Below are positions 35,597 to 43,589 of a DNA stretch of 64,000 nt, piece after piece (position 1 is the stretch's first letter; every line of letters starts with the position of its first letter). The notes beneath the pieces are model-generated. The model worked only from the letters and a program-made list of their open reading frames with translations. It was not told where the DNA came from and ran no database searches. The DNA comes from Gordonia aichiensis NBRC 108223 (GTDB lineage Bacteria; Actinomycetota; Actinomycetes; Mycobacteriales; Mycobacteriaceae), in contig NZ_BANR01000005.1 in the NCBI RefSeq assembly GCF_000332975.1, forward strand, positions 366,124 through 430,123, read 5' to 3'. The translations under genes were made by a program, and so were the position numbers.

Positions 35597-38200
35597 TCAG
35601 CCGACCGGGGCGTCGTTGACGACCCCGGCCAACGAGTCACGATCGGCGACGTCGAGTTTGATGCAGGCGCGATAGATGTGTCCCTCCACGGTCCGGACCG
35701 AGACCGTCAGCCGATCGGCGATCTCACGATTGGTCATACCCCGACCGATCAGCACGGCGATCTCTCGCTCCCGCGCGGTGATGGGTAACGGTCGCGCAGT
35801 CGCACGGATTGCGGGGGAGGTCGCTCCGTCGCACCTCTTCGACAGTCCGAGAACCCTGGCAGCGTTGGCCGTGGCCTCTCTCCGTTTCCCTGCACGTTCG
35901 AACAATTTCGCTGCCTGCGCCGCGGCATCCGCCGCGGACAACAGGAGGCCGGTTTTCTCGAACTCGTATGAGGCCGATGCCAACTCGTCCGGATCACCTG
36001 CGGCGAGCGCCGCTGCGTGTTGTGAGTAGACGTGTCCCAGTTCTCCCTGGATAAGGTGCTCGAGTTCCGCGAGTCGTCCCGCAGTGGTCTTGTCCCCGAA
36101 GCGGGTGGCGTGATGAAGCGCCTCCGCCTCGAGCGCCAGTTGCCCCGACTCGCGAGCTATTCCTGCGGCGCGGTGCGCATGGTCGACGGCCTCTCGCTCA
36201 GCGCCTTGTGCTGCGGCGATCCAGGCTTGCGCGAGGACCCGCTGGGGTTCGTGGATCGCGAGGTGTGCGCCGCTGTGCTCCTCTGCGTCCCGCAGTACCC
36301 GCTCGGCTTCGTCAACGTCATTGAGCGCCGCGTACGCCCGTACCAGAATCAGACGGCCGGGCAGGCGCCAGGGAAGCGGCTGTTTGGCGTTGAGTGCGGC
36401 GAGCGCCTGTTCGAACTCACTGATCGCCTCACGAAACGAGCCGCTGTAGGTTGCCGCAACACCTGCCATGATCTTTGCGATCGCCCAGCCGAGGAACTGG
36501 CCCGACGAGGAGAACTGCGTGTACTCGGCCGCGCGGTCTCGGGCCTCCTTGAGGTCGCCGACCATCGTGAGCGCTAAGACGTCGCAGTAGCGCACCATGA
36601 CGCTGATCATTCCGTCCGTCGCCTTCTTCTTCGCACGTGTGCGCTCGGCATAGGGAGCGTAGTCGCGTCCACGTCCGGCGATCGACATGGCCAGCCCGGC
36701 ACCAAAGGCGGCGAAGTCGATGGCCTGCGACGGTGCATGCGGATTCTCGAGGACACGCTCGGCAAGCGCGATTCCCTCGTCGATCCGGTTCTCGTGCACA
36801 GCCATCGCCGCGGCGACCGCGTCGACAACGAGTCGAAGCGTCGGATGCTCAACCTTGTGATTGAGCAGATCGAGCATGCGATGGCTCTCCGCGACATCGC
36901 CGAGCATCCAGAAGATCAAACTCATACGGGATACCGCCCAGATCACGAGTTCGAACTCATTGAACGAGTCGGGATCGAACGCTGTGAAGACGGCGTCGGC
37001 CTCGACGACGCGGCCCTGCCACATGATCGCGCGGGACAGCAGCTCCGCAGCGGTCAGACTCCCATCGCGTTCGTAGGCGGCACGGGCCAGACGTTCGCCG
37101 AGGGGCAGATTGGCCAGGAAGATCGCGTCTTTCGCCGCCGCGATGAGCAGTGCGGTGTCCGTTTCGCGATGGGCATCGACACACAACTGCGCGAGTCGGA
37201 TGCGCTCGGCTGCGGTATCCGCGGTGTGATCGAGCAGCGCGTCGACGAGTCGTGCACGCAACCGTCGCGCGGCGACAGTACTGATACGCCGGCGAACGAC
37301 GTCGCCGTAGAGGGGATGACTGAACCGGACGTTCGTCGTGTCACCGTCCCGAGAAGTCTTGATCAGATCCAAGGTTTCGGCGTCGTCGATCGGCTCCTCG
37401 CCGACCAGCCCGACCAGAAGGTCGATGTCGATCGGCTCGTAGAGCGAGAGCACCTTGAGCGCATCAACGACCCTCGTTCCGGCACGGTCCAGACGATCGT
37501 TGAGCAGTGCCACCAGCCCAGATGGGACCGCTGTCGGGCCGCGCAGTTGCCATACGCCCGAGACCTCCGACAGCGCACCGGATTCGACGGCGCCTTCGAC
37601 CATGTTTCGCAGGAACAGCGGGTTTCCGCCAGACGAGTCCCAGATGACGTCGGCGCTCAGCCCCTCGAGCGAGCCTCCGAGGACACGTTCGACCAGCTCA
37701 GCGCACTGGTCCTTCGTGAGGTTCTCCAGTTCGAGGCGATGAAGGTAGGCGTCCTTCCACAGCGAGGTCACCGCATGCGGAACCGGTTCGCCCGTGCGCA
37801 CCGTGGCGATGATGCGGGCGCTCCGATCCATTGCGATCTGATGAACCAGGGTCGCCGACAACTGGTCGAGCAGGTGGGCGTCGTCGATCCCGATGATCGT
37901 GTCCGGGTCGGCGACAAGTGCCTCCCGCGCCGAGACGAGCGCCGCGATGGGATCGCGCGATGCCGTGGGAGCGACCCACGGCGCGAATGCTCCGAGGGGG
38001 ATGGCCCGCGACGACTCCGTGCACGCCGCCCATCGGACGGGCTTGCCCAGCGAATCGGTGACCATACGGGCGAGCGTCGTCTTTCCGACACCCGCAGGCC
38101 CCACCACCACCACTCCAGCACGATCTCTTGATCGCAAGAGCGCAGATCGGATGTACTGCTGCTCGGCGGGCCGGCCGAGGAGTTGCCAGCGCCCTTCCAT
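35597..38200 (-). CDS. LAL-type LuxR regulator with AAA ATPase domain
   Basis: An 867-residue large ATP-binding LuxR regulator. Walker A VVGPAGVGKTTLARM is near residue 35 and the Walker B IIGIDDAHLLDQ near 105. A long helical, TPR-like middle follows (about 330-770). The C-terminal LuxR helix-turn-helix begins TAREREIAVLIGRGMTNREIA and includes SVRTVEGHIYRACIKL. LAL proteins are ligand-gated activators such as MalT. ATG 38200 is chosen because TATACT lies 8 bases before it. The gene follows the peroxidase-catalase pair by 44 bp and is the obvious candidate to control it. Confidence 0.9.
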   Translation of the reverse strand: MEGRWQLLGRPAEQQYIRSALLRSRDRAGVVVVGPAGVGKTTLARMVTDSLGKPVRWAACTESSRAIPLGAFAPWVAPTASRDPIAALVSAREALVADPDTIIGIDDAHLLDQLSATLVHQIAMDRSARIIATVRTGEPVPHAVTSLWKDAYLHRLELENLTKDQCAELVERVLGGSLEGLSADVIWDSSGGNPLFLRNMVEGAVESGALSEVSGVWQLRGPTAVPSGLVALLNDRLDRAGTRVVDALKVLSLYEPIDIDLLVGLVGEEPIDDAETLDLIKTSRDGDTTNVRFSHPLYGDVVRRRISTVAARRLRARLVDALLDHTADTAAERIRLAQLCVDAHRETDTALLIAAAKDAIFLANLPLGERLARAAYERDGSLTAAELLSRAIMWQGRVVEADAVFTAFDPDSFNEFELVIWAVSRMSLIFWMLGDVAESHRMLDLLNHKVEHPTLRLVVDAVAAAMAVHENRIDEGIALAERVLENPHAPSQAIDFAAFGAGLAMSIAGRGRDYAPYAERTRAKKKATDGMISVMVRYCDVLALTMVGDLKEARDRAAEYTQFSSSGQFLGWAIAKIMAGVAATYSGSFREAISEFEQALAALNAKQPLPWRLPGRLILVRAYAALNDVDEAERVLRDAEEHSGAHLAIHEPQRVLAQAWIAAAQGAEREAVDHAHRAAGIARESGQLALEAEALHHATRFGDKTTAGRLAELEHLIQGELGHVYSQHAAALAAGDPDELASASYEFEKTGLLLSAADAAAQAAKLFERAGKRREATANAARVLGLSKRCDGATSPAIRATARPLPITAREREIAVLIGRGMTNREIADRLTVSVRTVEGHIYRACIKLDVADRDSLAGVVNDAPVG

Positions 38201-38208
38201 GGTTGAGC

Positions 38209-38214
38209 AGTATA
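38209..38214 (-). promoter_or_regulatory. -10 box of the LAL regulator
   Basis: TATACT on the minus strand lies 8 bases before ATG 38200, in the 44-bp gap after the catalase-like gene. The regulator may therefore have its own leaderless promoter besides read-through. Confidence 0.55.
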
Positions 38215-38244
38215 AGGCCAACGATCAGACGACGAGTTCCGAAC

Positions 38245-39351
38245 TCAATCGGGGAGGTCGACAACGCTTGCGGGCTCGACTATCGGCGCATTGTTTTTCT
38301 GGTGCCTGAACCGGCTCGATGCGTCGTACACCTCACGCTTGAGTCGGTTTATCGAGCCGAGTGGAGTATGTGCCTTCAGACCGCGCCACGAATTGAACGA
38401 CAAGACGTCGTCGCCGTATGCGCGCCGCTCTGGCGTGTACGGATCCTGCCTGGGAAACCTGATCGTCGCAACGGTCCGATGCGGCGACTCCTCCTCGGAC
38501 CACGCGGTTGTGGCATTGTCGATCGGCATTCGGTCGATATTCGTGCACAACTGCACGCGCAGTTCGTATTCGGCCGAATGCGAGTCGAAGAAGTCGACGG
38601 CCATGTCTTGCAGCGCATTCACTCCTCGATAGTCCGGGGTCGGCTGGCCTGCGAGTGCACGAACTTCCCCAGACGACGGCGCGTACAGCATCTTTGCGAC
38701 GTACTTGCCGTAACGCAGCGGAGCCGAGGTATAGAACGTGTCACCGAGAATGTGCGTGTTCTCCTTGATGAAAACCCGCAACGTCTCGGGGAGGGGGCGC
38801 CCGATCCTGGCCAGAATCCGGGTATCGATCTGCGCGAGCGCTCGTTCGGCGAACGCGAGCACGGGATCGGAGATGCGGGCGAGGAGCACCGCGGTTGGCA
38901 TTCCCTTGGTGAGATAGTCCTTGGCGTCCGCGAACAGGAACTCCCGATGGGTCACCATGATGAAATCCTGTGTGACCGCGGTGTCGTCGGGCAACGCTCT
39001 CTCGGCAGTCGGGTCGACGCCGATCACCTTGATCCCGAGTCCGCGTACACCTCTCATCTGATCGGTACGGATCGCTCCCGAGGTGCTCGACAAGCGCGCG
39101 ATGATCGGATAGATGCGCGGTTGCGCGAACAGTCCCTGCGCAAGCTCTTCGGGCAGGTCGGCATGCACCTCGAGCTCGCCCCGCAGTATCGCGTGACTCT
39201 TGGCATGTGCGTCGCGTATCCCTCGCTTGTACTTCTCGTAGGCGTGCTCGTTGTTCATGCGGAGGATCTTCACCATCGCGGCAACCACCTCCGCCTCACC
39301 GGGGGGCGTGTTCTCCATCTCGGGTTCCCACAACACGTATTCACGGCTCAT
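38245..39351 (-). CDS. Catalase-related haem protein (hydroperoxide lyase/allene oxide synthase-like)
   Basis: A 368-residue protein of the small catalase-like family rather than a true catalase of about 500 residues. IRDAHAKSHAILRGELEV holds the distal His region, LPEELAQGLFAQPRIYPIIARLS is the conserved fold following it, and KVIGVD, DFIMV and LRYGKYVAKMLYAP are family segments. Known members next to a fatty-acid dioxygenase turn lipid hydroperoxides into aldehydes or epoxides. GGACTCTCACG before the ATG supplies the ribosome site, 21 bp after the peroxidase stop. So the two are one operon and the likely substrate is the dioxygenase product (inference). Confidence 0.85.
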   Translation of the reverse strand: MSREYVLWEPEMENTPPGEAEVVAAMVKILRMNNEHAYEKYKRGIRDAHAKSHAILRGELEVHADLPEELAQGLFAQPRIYPIIARLSSTSGAIRTDQMRGVRGLGIKVIGVDPTAERALPDDTAVTQDFIMVTHREFLFADAKDYLTKGMPTAVLLARISDPVLAFAERALAQIDTRILARIGRPLPETLRVFIKENTHILGDTFYTSAPLRYGKYVAKMLYAPSSGEVRALAGQPTPDYRGVNALQDMAVDFFDSHSAEYELRVQLCTNIDRMPIDNATTAWSEEESPHRTVATIRFPRQDPYTPERRAYGDDVLSFNSWRGLKAHTPLGSINRLKREVYDASSRFRHQKNNAPIVEPASVVDLPD

Positions 39352-39372
39352 CGTGAGAGTCCTTTCGGCGCA

Positions 39373-41175
39373 TCAGGTTGCGGGCCAGGGTGCGAACGGA
39401 TTGGAGGCCTTGATCAGCACCGGTGTGAGCGCGGGGAAGTGTCGCAACAGGACCGTACGCATCGAGTTGTCATGTACCCACGACATACCGGCTTCGGTGT
39501 AGACGTCCGCGGTGAAGTCCGTCGTCAAGAACCTATCGGCGGCTATCCTGCGCGAGGCCATCAGGATGAAGACGCGAAACGCTGTGTCCGAGAATCCGAA
39601 TCCGCGAGGTTTGCGTTCCGCGTAGAGACCGACCATCAGATCGACGTCGTCGATACCCTGATAGATGCGCGCGAGCTGCTCCGCCCATTCCTGATTATCG
39701 GTGAGATCGGCAAAACTCTTCACGGGCGGCAGTCGGAACAGGCGACGGAACTCGTTGTAGCGGGGAACGCCGCGTTCTCGGCTACGCACGACGTCGACCG
39801 TGGCGAGATCGATCGGCTCGCCTGTCGGGCGGGAGAGGTCGCGAAGAGCTGCCGGAAAGTTGTGCAGGGTCAGTGCCCCCGGGTGTGCGCGACCGAACGA
39901 GTACAGCAGGTCTTCCATCGATGATTCGGCCATGCGGGCGTGCACATCCTCGGCGAGGATCTGCGCAAGCTGATGAGTCCGTCGTGTCTGTCCCGTGGCA
40001 ACGCTTCGAATATCGACCTGGTCGGGGAGCAGGGGATGCATGCGATAGACCGCTACGAATTCTTCGGTCAACGAGAACGGGACGCCGTTCATCTCTGTTC
40101 TGCCGCCCGGGATGCCGAAGAGTATCTCGTTGTCGGCGAACCGGGGGAACCGCGTCGTGAACCGGTCGCCGAGCAGACCCGACCAGTTTGCGTGCATCGC
40201 CGTCACGGTTGTCGGGTGTGCGATGATCGCCGGCGTCCAGTCGACGGTGTGGATCTTGGCCATCAACGCCGAATTGACCAGTCGTGCAACGTCGTACAGC
40301 CGCTGCTGATCGCGTACGAGGTCAGGGTATGCCGCGCTGAGCCGTCGACAGATCGCATTGTGTTCACGCAGGAACAACGACTGCATGAGCGCGAGTCCGA
40401 GCCACGTGTTCGCCTTGGGTCCGGCGGGATCCAGCAGGTCCTCTGCAGAAGGTGAGGGCAGGCCGTCGTCGGCGAGTGCGATGGTGGCGAGCAGGTTGCC
40501 CTCTCCGTCTGAGTCCCGGATCGCGGTCGCGTAGTCCTCGGTGTCACCGTAGATTTGCGATGCGTCCCACCAGTGTGTGTCCCGGTTGGCGTATGTCGGC
40601 GGCTTGTCGGTGCAACCGTCGAGCGCCGGTGTGCGTGGAACCTGCATAGGTCGAGAATGCGGCCATGGATCATTGTCGTCGAGATCGATCGACCATGGCT
40701 GGGTGTCGGGCGCGGTGAGATGACTCACCCAGTCGTGTACCTGGAACTGGATCCACGCTGCGGCAAGCAGATTGAGAGTGTCGGCAGGCTGGAACTCGGT
40801 ACGGGCGAGGAGCTTCTCGCTGATCTCGCGGGGATTCGGTGTGCGAAACCTCTCGCCGGTCTCGGGCCACGTCGCAGCGAGCGGCACATTGCGGCCGAAG
40901 CGGGTGCCGACCGATCCCATATCGGGTTGGGCGAGGTTGTCGTAGCGTCCATCGATGGTGCGCGTGCGGTGGTCAGACGCCTTCAACGGGGGGTCGAGCG
41001 GCACAGCGGGATCGGGGTCTGTGTCGAAGAGGTTGAAGGCACGGAGTTGGCTGCGGATCCCGATCAATACGGCCAATGCCAGCGGTTTCGGTAGATTCGC
41101 CCACCCAATCAGGTGGTCGATGCCCTCCGCGGTCTTGGCAAGAGCCCGTTCCACCGCGCTTCTCTGATCGACCAC
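39373..41175 (-). CDS. Cyclooxygenase/alpha-dioxygenase-type haem peroxidase
   Basis: A 600-residue animal-type haem peroxidase. AAAWIQFQVHDWVSHL carries the distal His (147), and VAVYRMHPLLPD carries both the catalytic-type Tyr (377) and proximal haem His (380), spaced as in cyclooxygenases and plant fatty-acid alpha-dioxygenases. RERGVPRYNEFRRLF is another family signature. Members with this Tyr insert O2 into unsaturated or free fatty acids. GTG 41175 is preferred because GGAAGAGG precedes it; a TTG at 41241 would add 22 residues. No signal peptide is seen, so it acts inside the cell or on the inner membrane face. Confidence 0.87.
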   Translation of the reverse strand: MVDQRSAVERALAKTAEGIDHLIGWANLPKPLALAVLIGIRSQLRAFNLFDTDPDPAVPLDPPLKASDHRTRTIDGRYDNLAQPDMGSVGTRFGRNVPLAATWPETGERFRTPNPREISEKLLARTEFQPADTLNLLAAAWIQFQVHDWVSHLTAPDTQPWSIDLDDNDPWPHSRPMQVPRTPALDGCTDKPPTYANRDTHWWDASQIYGDTEDYATAIRDSDGEGNLLATIALADDGLPSPSAEDLLDPAGPKANTWLGLALMQSLFLREHNAICRRLSAAYPDLVRDQQRLYDVARLVNSALMAKIHTVDWTPAIIAHPTTVTAMHANWSGLLGDRFTTRFPRFADNEILFGIPGGRTEMNGVPFSLTEEFVAVYRMHPLLPDQVDIRSVATGQTRRTHQLAQILAEDVHARMAESSMEDLLYSFGRAHPGALTLHNFPAALRDLSRPTGEPIDLATVDVVRSRERGVPRYNEFRRLFRLPPVKSFADLTDNQEWAEQLARIYQGIDDVDLMVGLYAERKPRGFGFSDTAFRVFILMASRRIAADRFLTTDFTADVYTEAGMSWVHDNSMRTVLLRHFPALTPVLIKASNPFAPWPAT

Positions 41176-41264
41176 CGAGACCTCTTCCGTATCCCCGACG
41201 ATCGACGTGACCGATCGTGCCGCGACAAGTATTCCCGACAAAGAGACGCCAGCGCATGCGTACG

Positions 41265-41321
41265 CGACTACCTCAGTGCGTCACGACTACCTGAGTGCGT
41301 CGTGACTACCTCAGTGCGTGG
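41265..41321. repeat. Three 19-bp direct repeats upstream of the peroxidase operon
   Basis: Units start at 41265, 41284 and 41303, each nearly identical to cgactacctcagtgcgtca with one to three substitutions. Head-to-tail spacing is exactly 19 bp, close to two helix turns. They lie about 90 bp upstream of the peroxidase start codon, in the gap to a divergent gene, as expected for an activator or repressor array. Confidence 0.85.
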
Positions 41322-41331
41322 TCGCCGATTT

Positions 41332-41349
41332 CGAGTACCCGGGTACTCG
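41332..41349. promoter_or_regulatory. Perfect 18-bp palindrome
   Basis: CGAGTACCCGGGTACTCG is its own reverse complement. It lies 10 bp from the direct repeats. It overlaps the left arm of a wider inverted repeat, GATTTCGAG (41327-41335) with CTCGAAATC (41376-41384). A dimeric regulator site is likely; which gene it serves is unclear. The rest of the 41385-41480 gap shows no other feature. Confidence 0.7.
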
Positions 41350-41481
41350 TGCACAGGCCGGGCGCTTCACGAAAGCTCGAAATCAGCTCGATGCCTGGCG
41401 TCCGGCGGGTGTCAGATGCGCGGCATCCGGCGGAGTTCAATCGGTACGAACGACCACACGCGCAGAACGGGAGAGTGGTAG

Positions 41482-42231
41482 GTGATCCGTGACGTTCCGA
41501 TCGACATCACACTGAACATCGAAACACGACTCGACGACGCGGTGACTGCCCTCGGGTGTCGCCTCGACGATGTGCGGCACGGCGAGTTCTGGTTCGCGGA
41601 GGCGCGGCACGCATCGGTCGCCGCACCGACCCCACTGCTCGACAACAGAGTGGTGATCAGGATGCGCACGGGAACTTCCGACGACCTCACTGTCACCATT
41701 TATCCGCCGACCGGCGATCGGCTCGCTGGTGAGTGGGCCACCTCCTTTGACCGCGACCAGTGCGAGTACCGGATCTCGGATCAGTGGTGCGGCGACGATC
41801 ACCGCCTCACGGCCTCAGCGCGTACCTGCCATCCGAGCGGCAGCATGTCAGCAGCGATCAATGCCGGGACGGACCCGACTCACCTGCTCGACGCGACGCA
41901 ACGTCGCTTTCTGGTGGCGTGCGCGTCGACGGGGACACCGATTGACCACCTCGTGATCCGAGGCCCGATCACCTCACTGGTCTGGGATACGTCGCTGCGC
42001 ACCGTCCGGGACGTGCGAGTGGCGAGATGGACGTCCGAGCACCTTGACGTCGTCGGGGTCACGACGCGCATCAATGTCCTGCCTGGCGAATCCGCGCACC
42101 ACGTCGCGGCACGTGCGGTCGGACTCGCGAGCGATCTGCGAGAAGGTCTGCGCGAGCTCGGATGCCAGACGAGTGGGCTGACCAGTAAAACCGCACTCGC
42201 GCTTCGCGCACTGGCGAGTGCGGGCGCGTGA
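41482..42231 (+). CDS. Hypothetical protein
   Basis: A 249-residue soluble protein I do not recognise. It alternates charged beta-strand-like stretches (FWFAEARH, LTVTIYPPTG, CEYRISDQWCG) with no clear motif, signal peptide or membrane helix. Three scattered Cys do not form a metal site. GTG 41482 is the first start after the palindromic region, with GGGAGAGTGGTAGGTG around it giving a poor ribosome site. It is divergent from the peroxidase operon and may share its control region. Confidence 0.55.
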   Translation: MIRDVPIDITLNIETRLDDAVTALGCRLDDVRHGEFWFAEARHASVAAPTPLLDNRVVIRMRTGTSDDLTVTIYPPTGDRLAGEWATSFDRDQCEYRISDQWCGDDHRLTASARTCHPSGSMSAAINAGTDPTHLLDATQRRFLVACASTGTPIDHLVIRGPITSLVWDTSLRTVRDVRVARWTSEHLDVVGVTTRINVLPGESAHHVAARAVGLASDLREGLRELGCQTSGLTSKTALALRALASAGA

Positions 42232-42234
42232 ACT

Positions 42235-42810
42235 CTAACCGTCGACCGACACAATCGTCAGCTCGAAGACCAGGGTGTCGCCCTTATCGATGCCTGCCGC
42301 GGCGTTGCCGTCGGGGTATCCGTCTTCGGAAGTCATGGCAACTGCCACCGACGACCCTATCTTCTGACCCGCGATCGCCTTCCGGAAACCGGTCACCACA
42401 CGATCGAGCGAGAACTGGGCGGGTAGGCCGCCGACATAACTGCTGTCGAACTGCTTGCCATCCCGACCGTTGACTCCCAGGTAGCAGACATTGACGGTCG
42501 CCGTGTCGGGGACCACCTCGCCGTCACCCGCGCGCAACGTGTGGACCACGGTCTCGTCGACCGCGAACGGAGTGGTCATGTTGATCGCAGGGGCGGTCGT
42601 CGACGTCGAGGCCACGACGTCGACATGGCCCGTGGTACCCCGCAACGACCACGCGGGCTTGTCGGAGGAGGCGGGGGCTGCCGAAGGACAGGTGGTGGTC
42701 GCCGGGGACGACGACTGCGCCGAACCCGTGTCCGAGTCGGCGCCGCATGCGGCGAGACCTAGGGTCAACGACGCAGCGACCACGGGCAGCAACACACGGC
42801 GCAAGTTCAC
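42235..42810 (-). CDS. FKBP-type peptidyl-prolyl isomerase lipoprotein
   Basis: A 191-residue secreted lipoprotein. The N-terminus VNLRRVLLPVVAASLTLGLAAC ends in the lipobox LAAC (given as LTLGLAAC). The C-terminal half is FKBP-like: TVNVCYLGVNGRDGKQFDSSY, FSLDRVVTGFRKAIAGQKIGS, and DTLVFELTIVSV. The isomerase should act outside the membrane on exported proteins. GTG 42810 is chosen because TAGCGT lies 7 bases upstream; an ATG at 42840 would precede the promoter. It ends 3 bp after the convergent hypothetical gene. Confidence 0.87.
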   Translation of the reverse strand: MNLRRVLLPVVAASLTLGLAACGADSDTGSAQSSSPATTTCPSAAPASSDKPAWSLRGTTGHVDVVASTSTTAPAINMTTPFAVDETVVHTLRAGDGEVVPDTATVNVCYLGVNGRDGKQFDSSYVGGLPAQFSLDRVVTGFRKAIAGQKIGSSVAVAMTSEDGYPDGNAAAGIDKGDTLVFELTIVSVDG

Positions 42811-42817
42811 GCGCGCC

Positions 42818-42823
42818 ACGCTA
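42818..42823 (-). promoter_or_regulatory. -10 box of leaderless FKBP transcript
   Basis: TAGCGT on the minus strand is 7 bases before GTG 42810. Confidence 0.6.
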
Positions 42824-42877
42824 CCAATGAATGCGCGCACTGCGAGCGGCCCACCCCGGGTACCGCGCGTGTGCTCT

Positions 42878-43513
42878 TCACATGCGCGAATACCGGGCGA
42901 TGATCACCCCGGTCGTGGTGGCAACGGCTTCGCGAAGGAAGAACTCGGTCATGGGCAACGGCCCGTCGAACAACCTGGCCCCGGAACCGAGCGCCAGAGG
43001 GTGGATCAGCAGCGTTTACTCATCGATCAAGCCCGCGGCGTGCAAGCTTCGAACGAGAGTAGCGCTTCCATTGATCGACAGATTCGGACCCGATTGCGCC
43101 TTCAACGTGGCCACGGTGGCGGTGGCCTCGCCCCGTAGGAGAATCGAGTTCTGCCAGTGACCAACGTCGAGTTCATCGTGCGACACGACGTACTTCCGTG
43201 CGACGTTCATGTGCGCGCTGTAGGGATTGTCGTCGGCGGCACGGCCCCACTGTTCGGCGAAGTCCTGCCATGTTCGCCTGCCGAACAGCAGGTCGCCCGC
43301 TGAAGACATTTCTTTGCCGAGTTCATCGACCATCACGTCGTCGTTGTACGGCGGGCCCCAGCCGTACCCGAAGTCTCCCCGTGTGTCCTCATCGGCGCGC
43401 CCCAGTCCTTGGACCACTCCGTCGAGTGTCATGAACATCGTGGTCGTGATCGTGCGCCGCCGACCATCGGTCGTGTTGTTGTTCTCCACCCGAAGACCGA
43501 CCATGCGGCACAC
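42878..43513 (-). pseudogene. RibD/dihydrofolate reductase-like gene with in-frame stop
   Basis: The reading frame opens near 43513 (or GTG 43489) and encodes FMTLDGVVQGLGRADED, LLFGRRTWQDFAEQW and SINGSATLVRSLHAAGLIDE, the RibD C-terminal/DHFR-like fold. TAA at 43016-43018 then stops it. The same frame continues without a gap for 45 codons to TGA at 42878, with TLLIHPLALGSGARLF, the expected C-terminal strand of the family. So a single nonsense change cuts off the last 45 residues. Either it is a recent pseudogene, a truncated product is made, or the base is wrong. Confidence 0.8.
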
Positions 43514-43589
43514 CGAAACTGATCGGAGGTCGCCGCACGGTCGGTCTCCTTGCGAGGTCAGAGCGAGGCCCTGGCCACGCCGAGGTCCA

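Noticed and set aside
36737..38131. 464-codon plus-strand frame opposite the LAL regulator
   Set aside because: Shadow of the regulator's codons; the minus-strand product has full AAA and LuxR domains.
38245..39351. Annotation as ordinary catalase
   Set aside because: It is about 130 residues too short and lacks the usual catalase proximal RxFxYxDTQ motif; the small catalase-like family fits better.
41265..41321. Three short repeats considered as a CRISPR array
   Set aside because: Units are contiguous with no spacers and there are no cas genes nearby.
41332..41349. 18-bp palindrome considered as an attachment or transposon end
   Set aside because: No integrase, transposase or matching second end was seen; a regulator site fits better.
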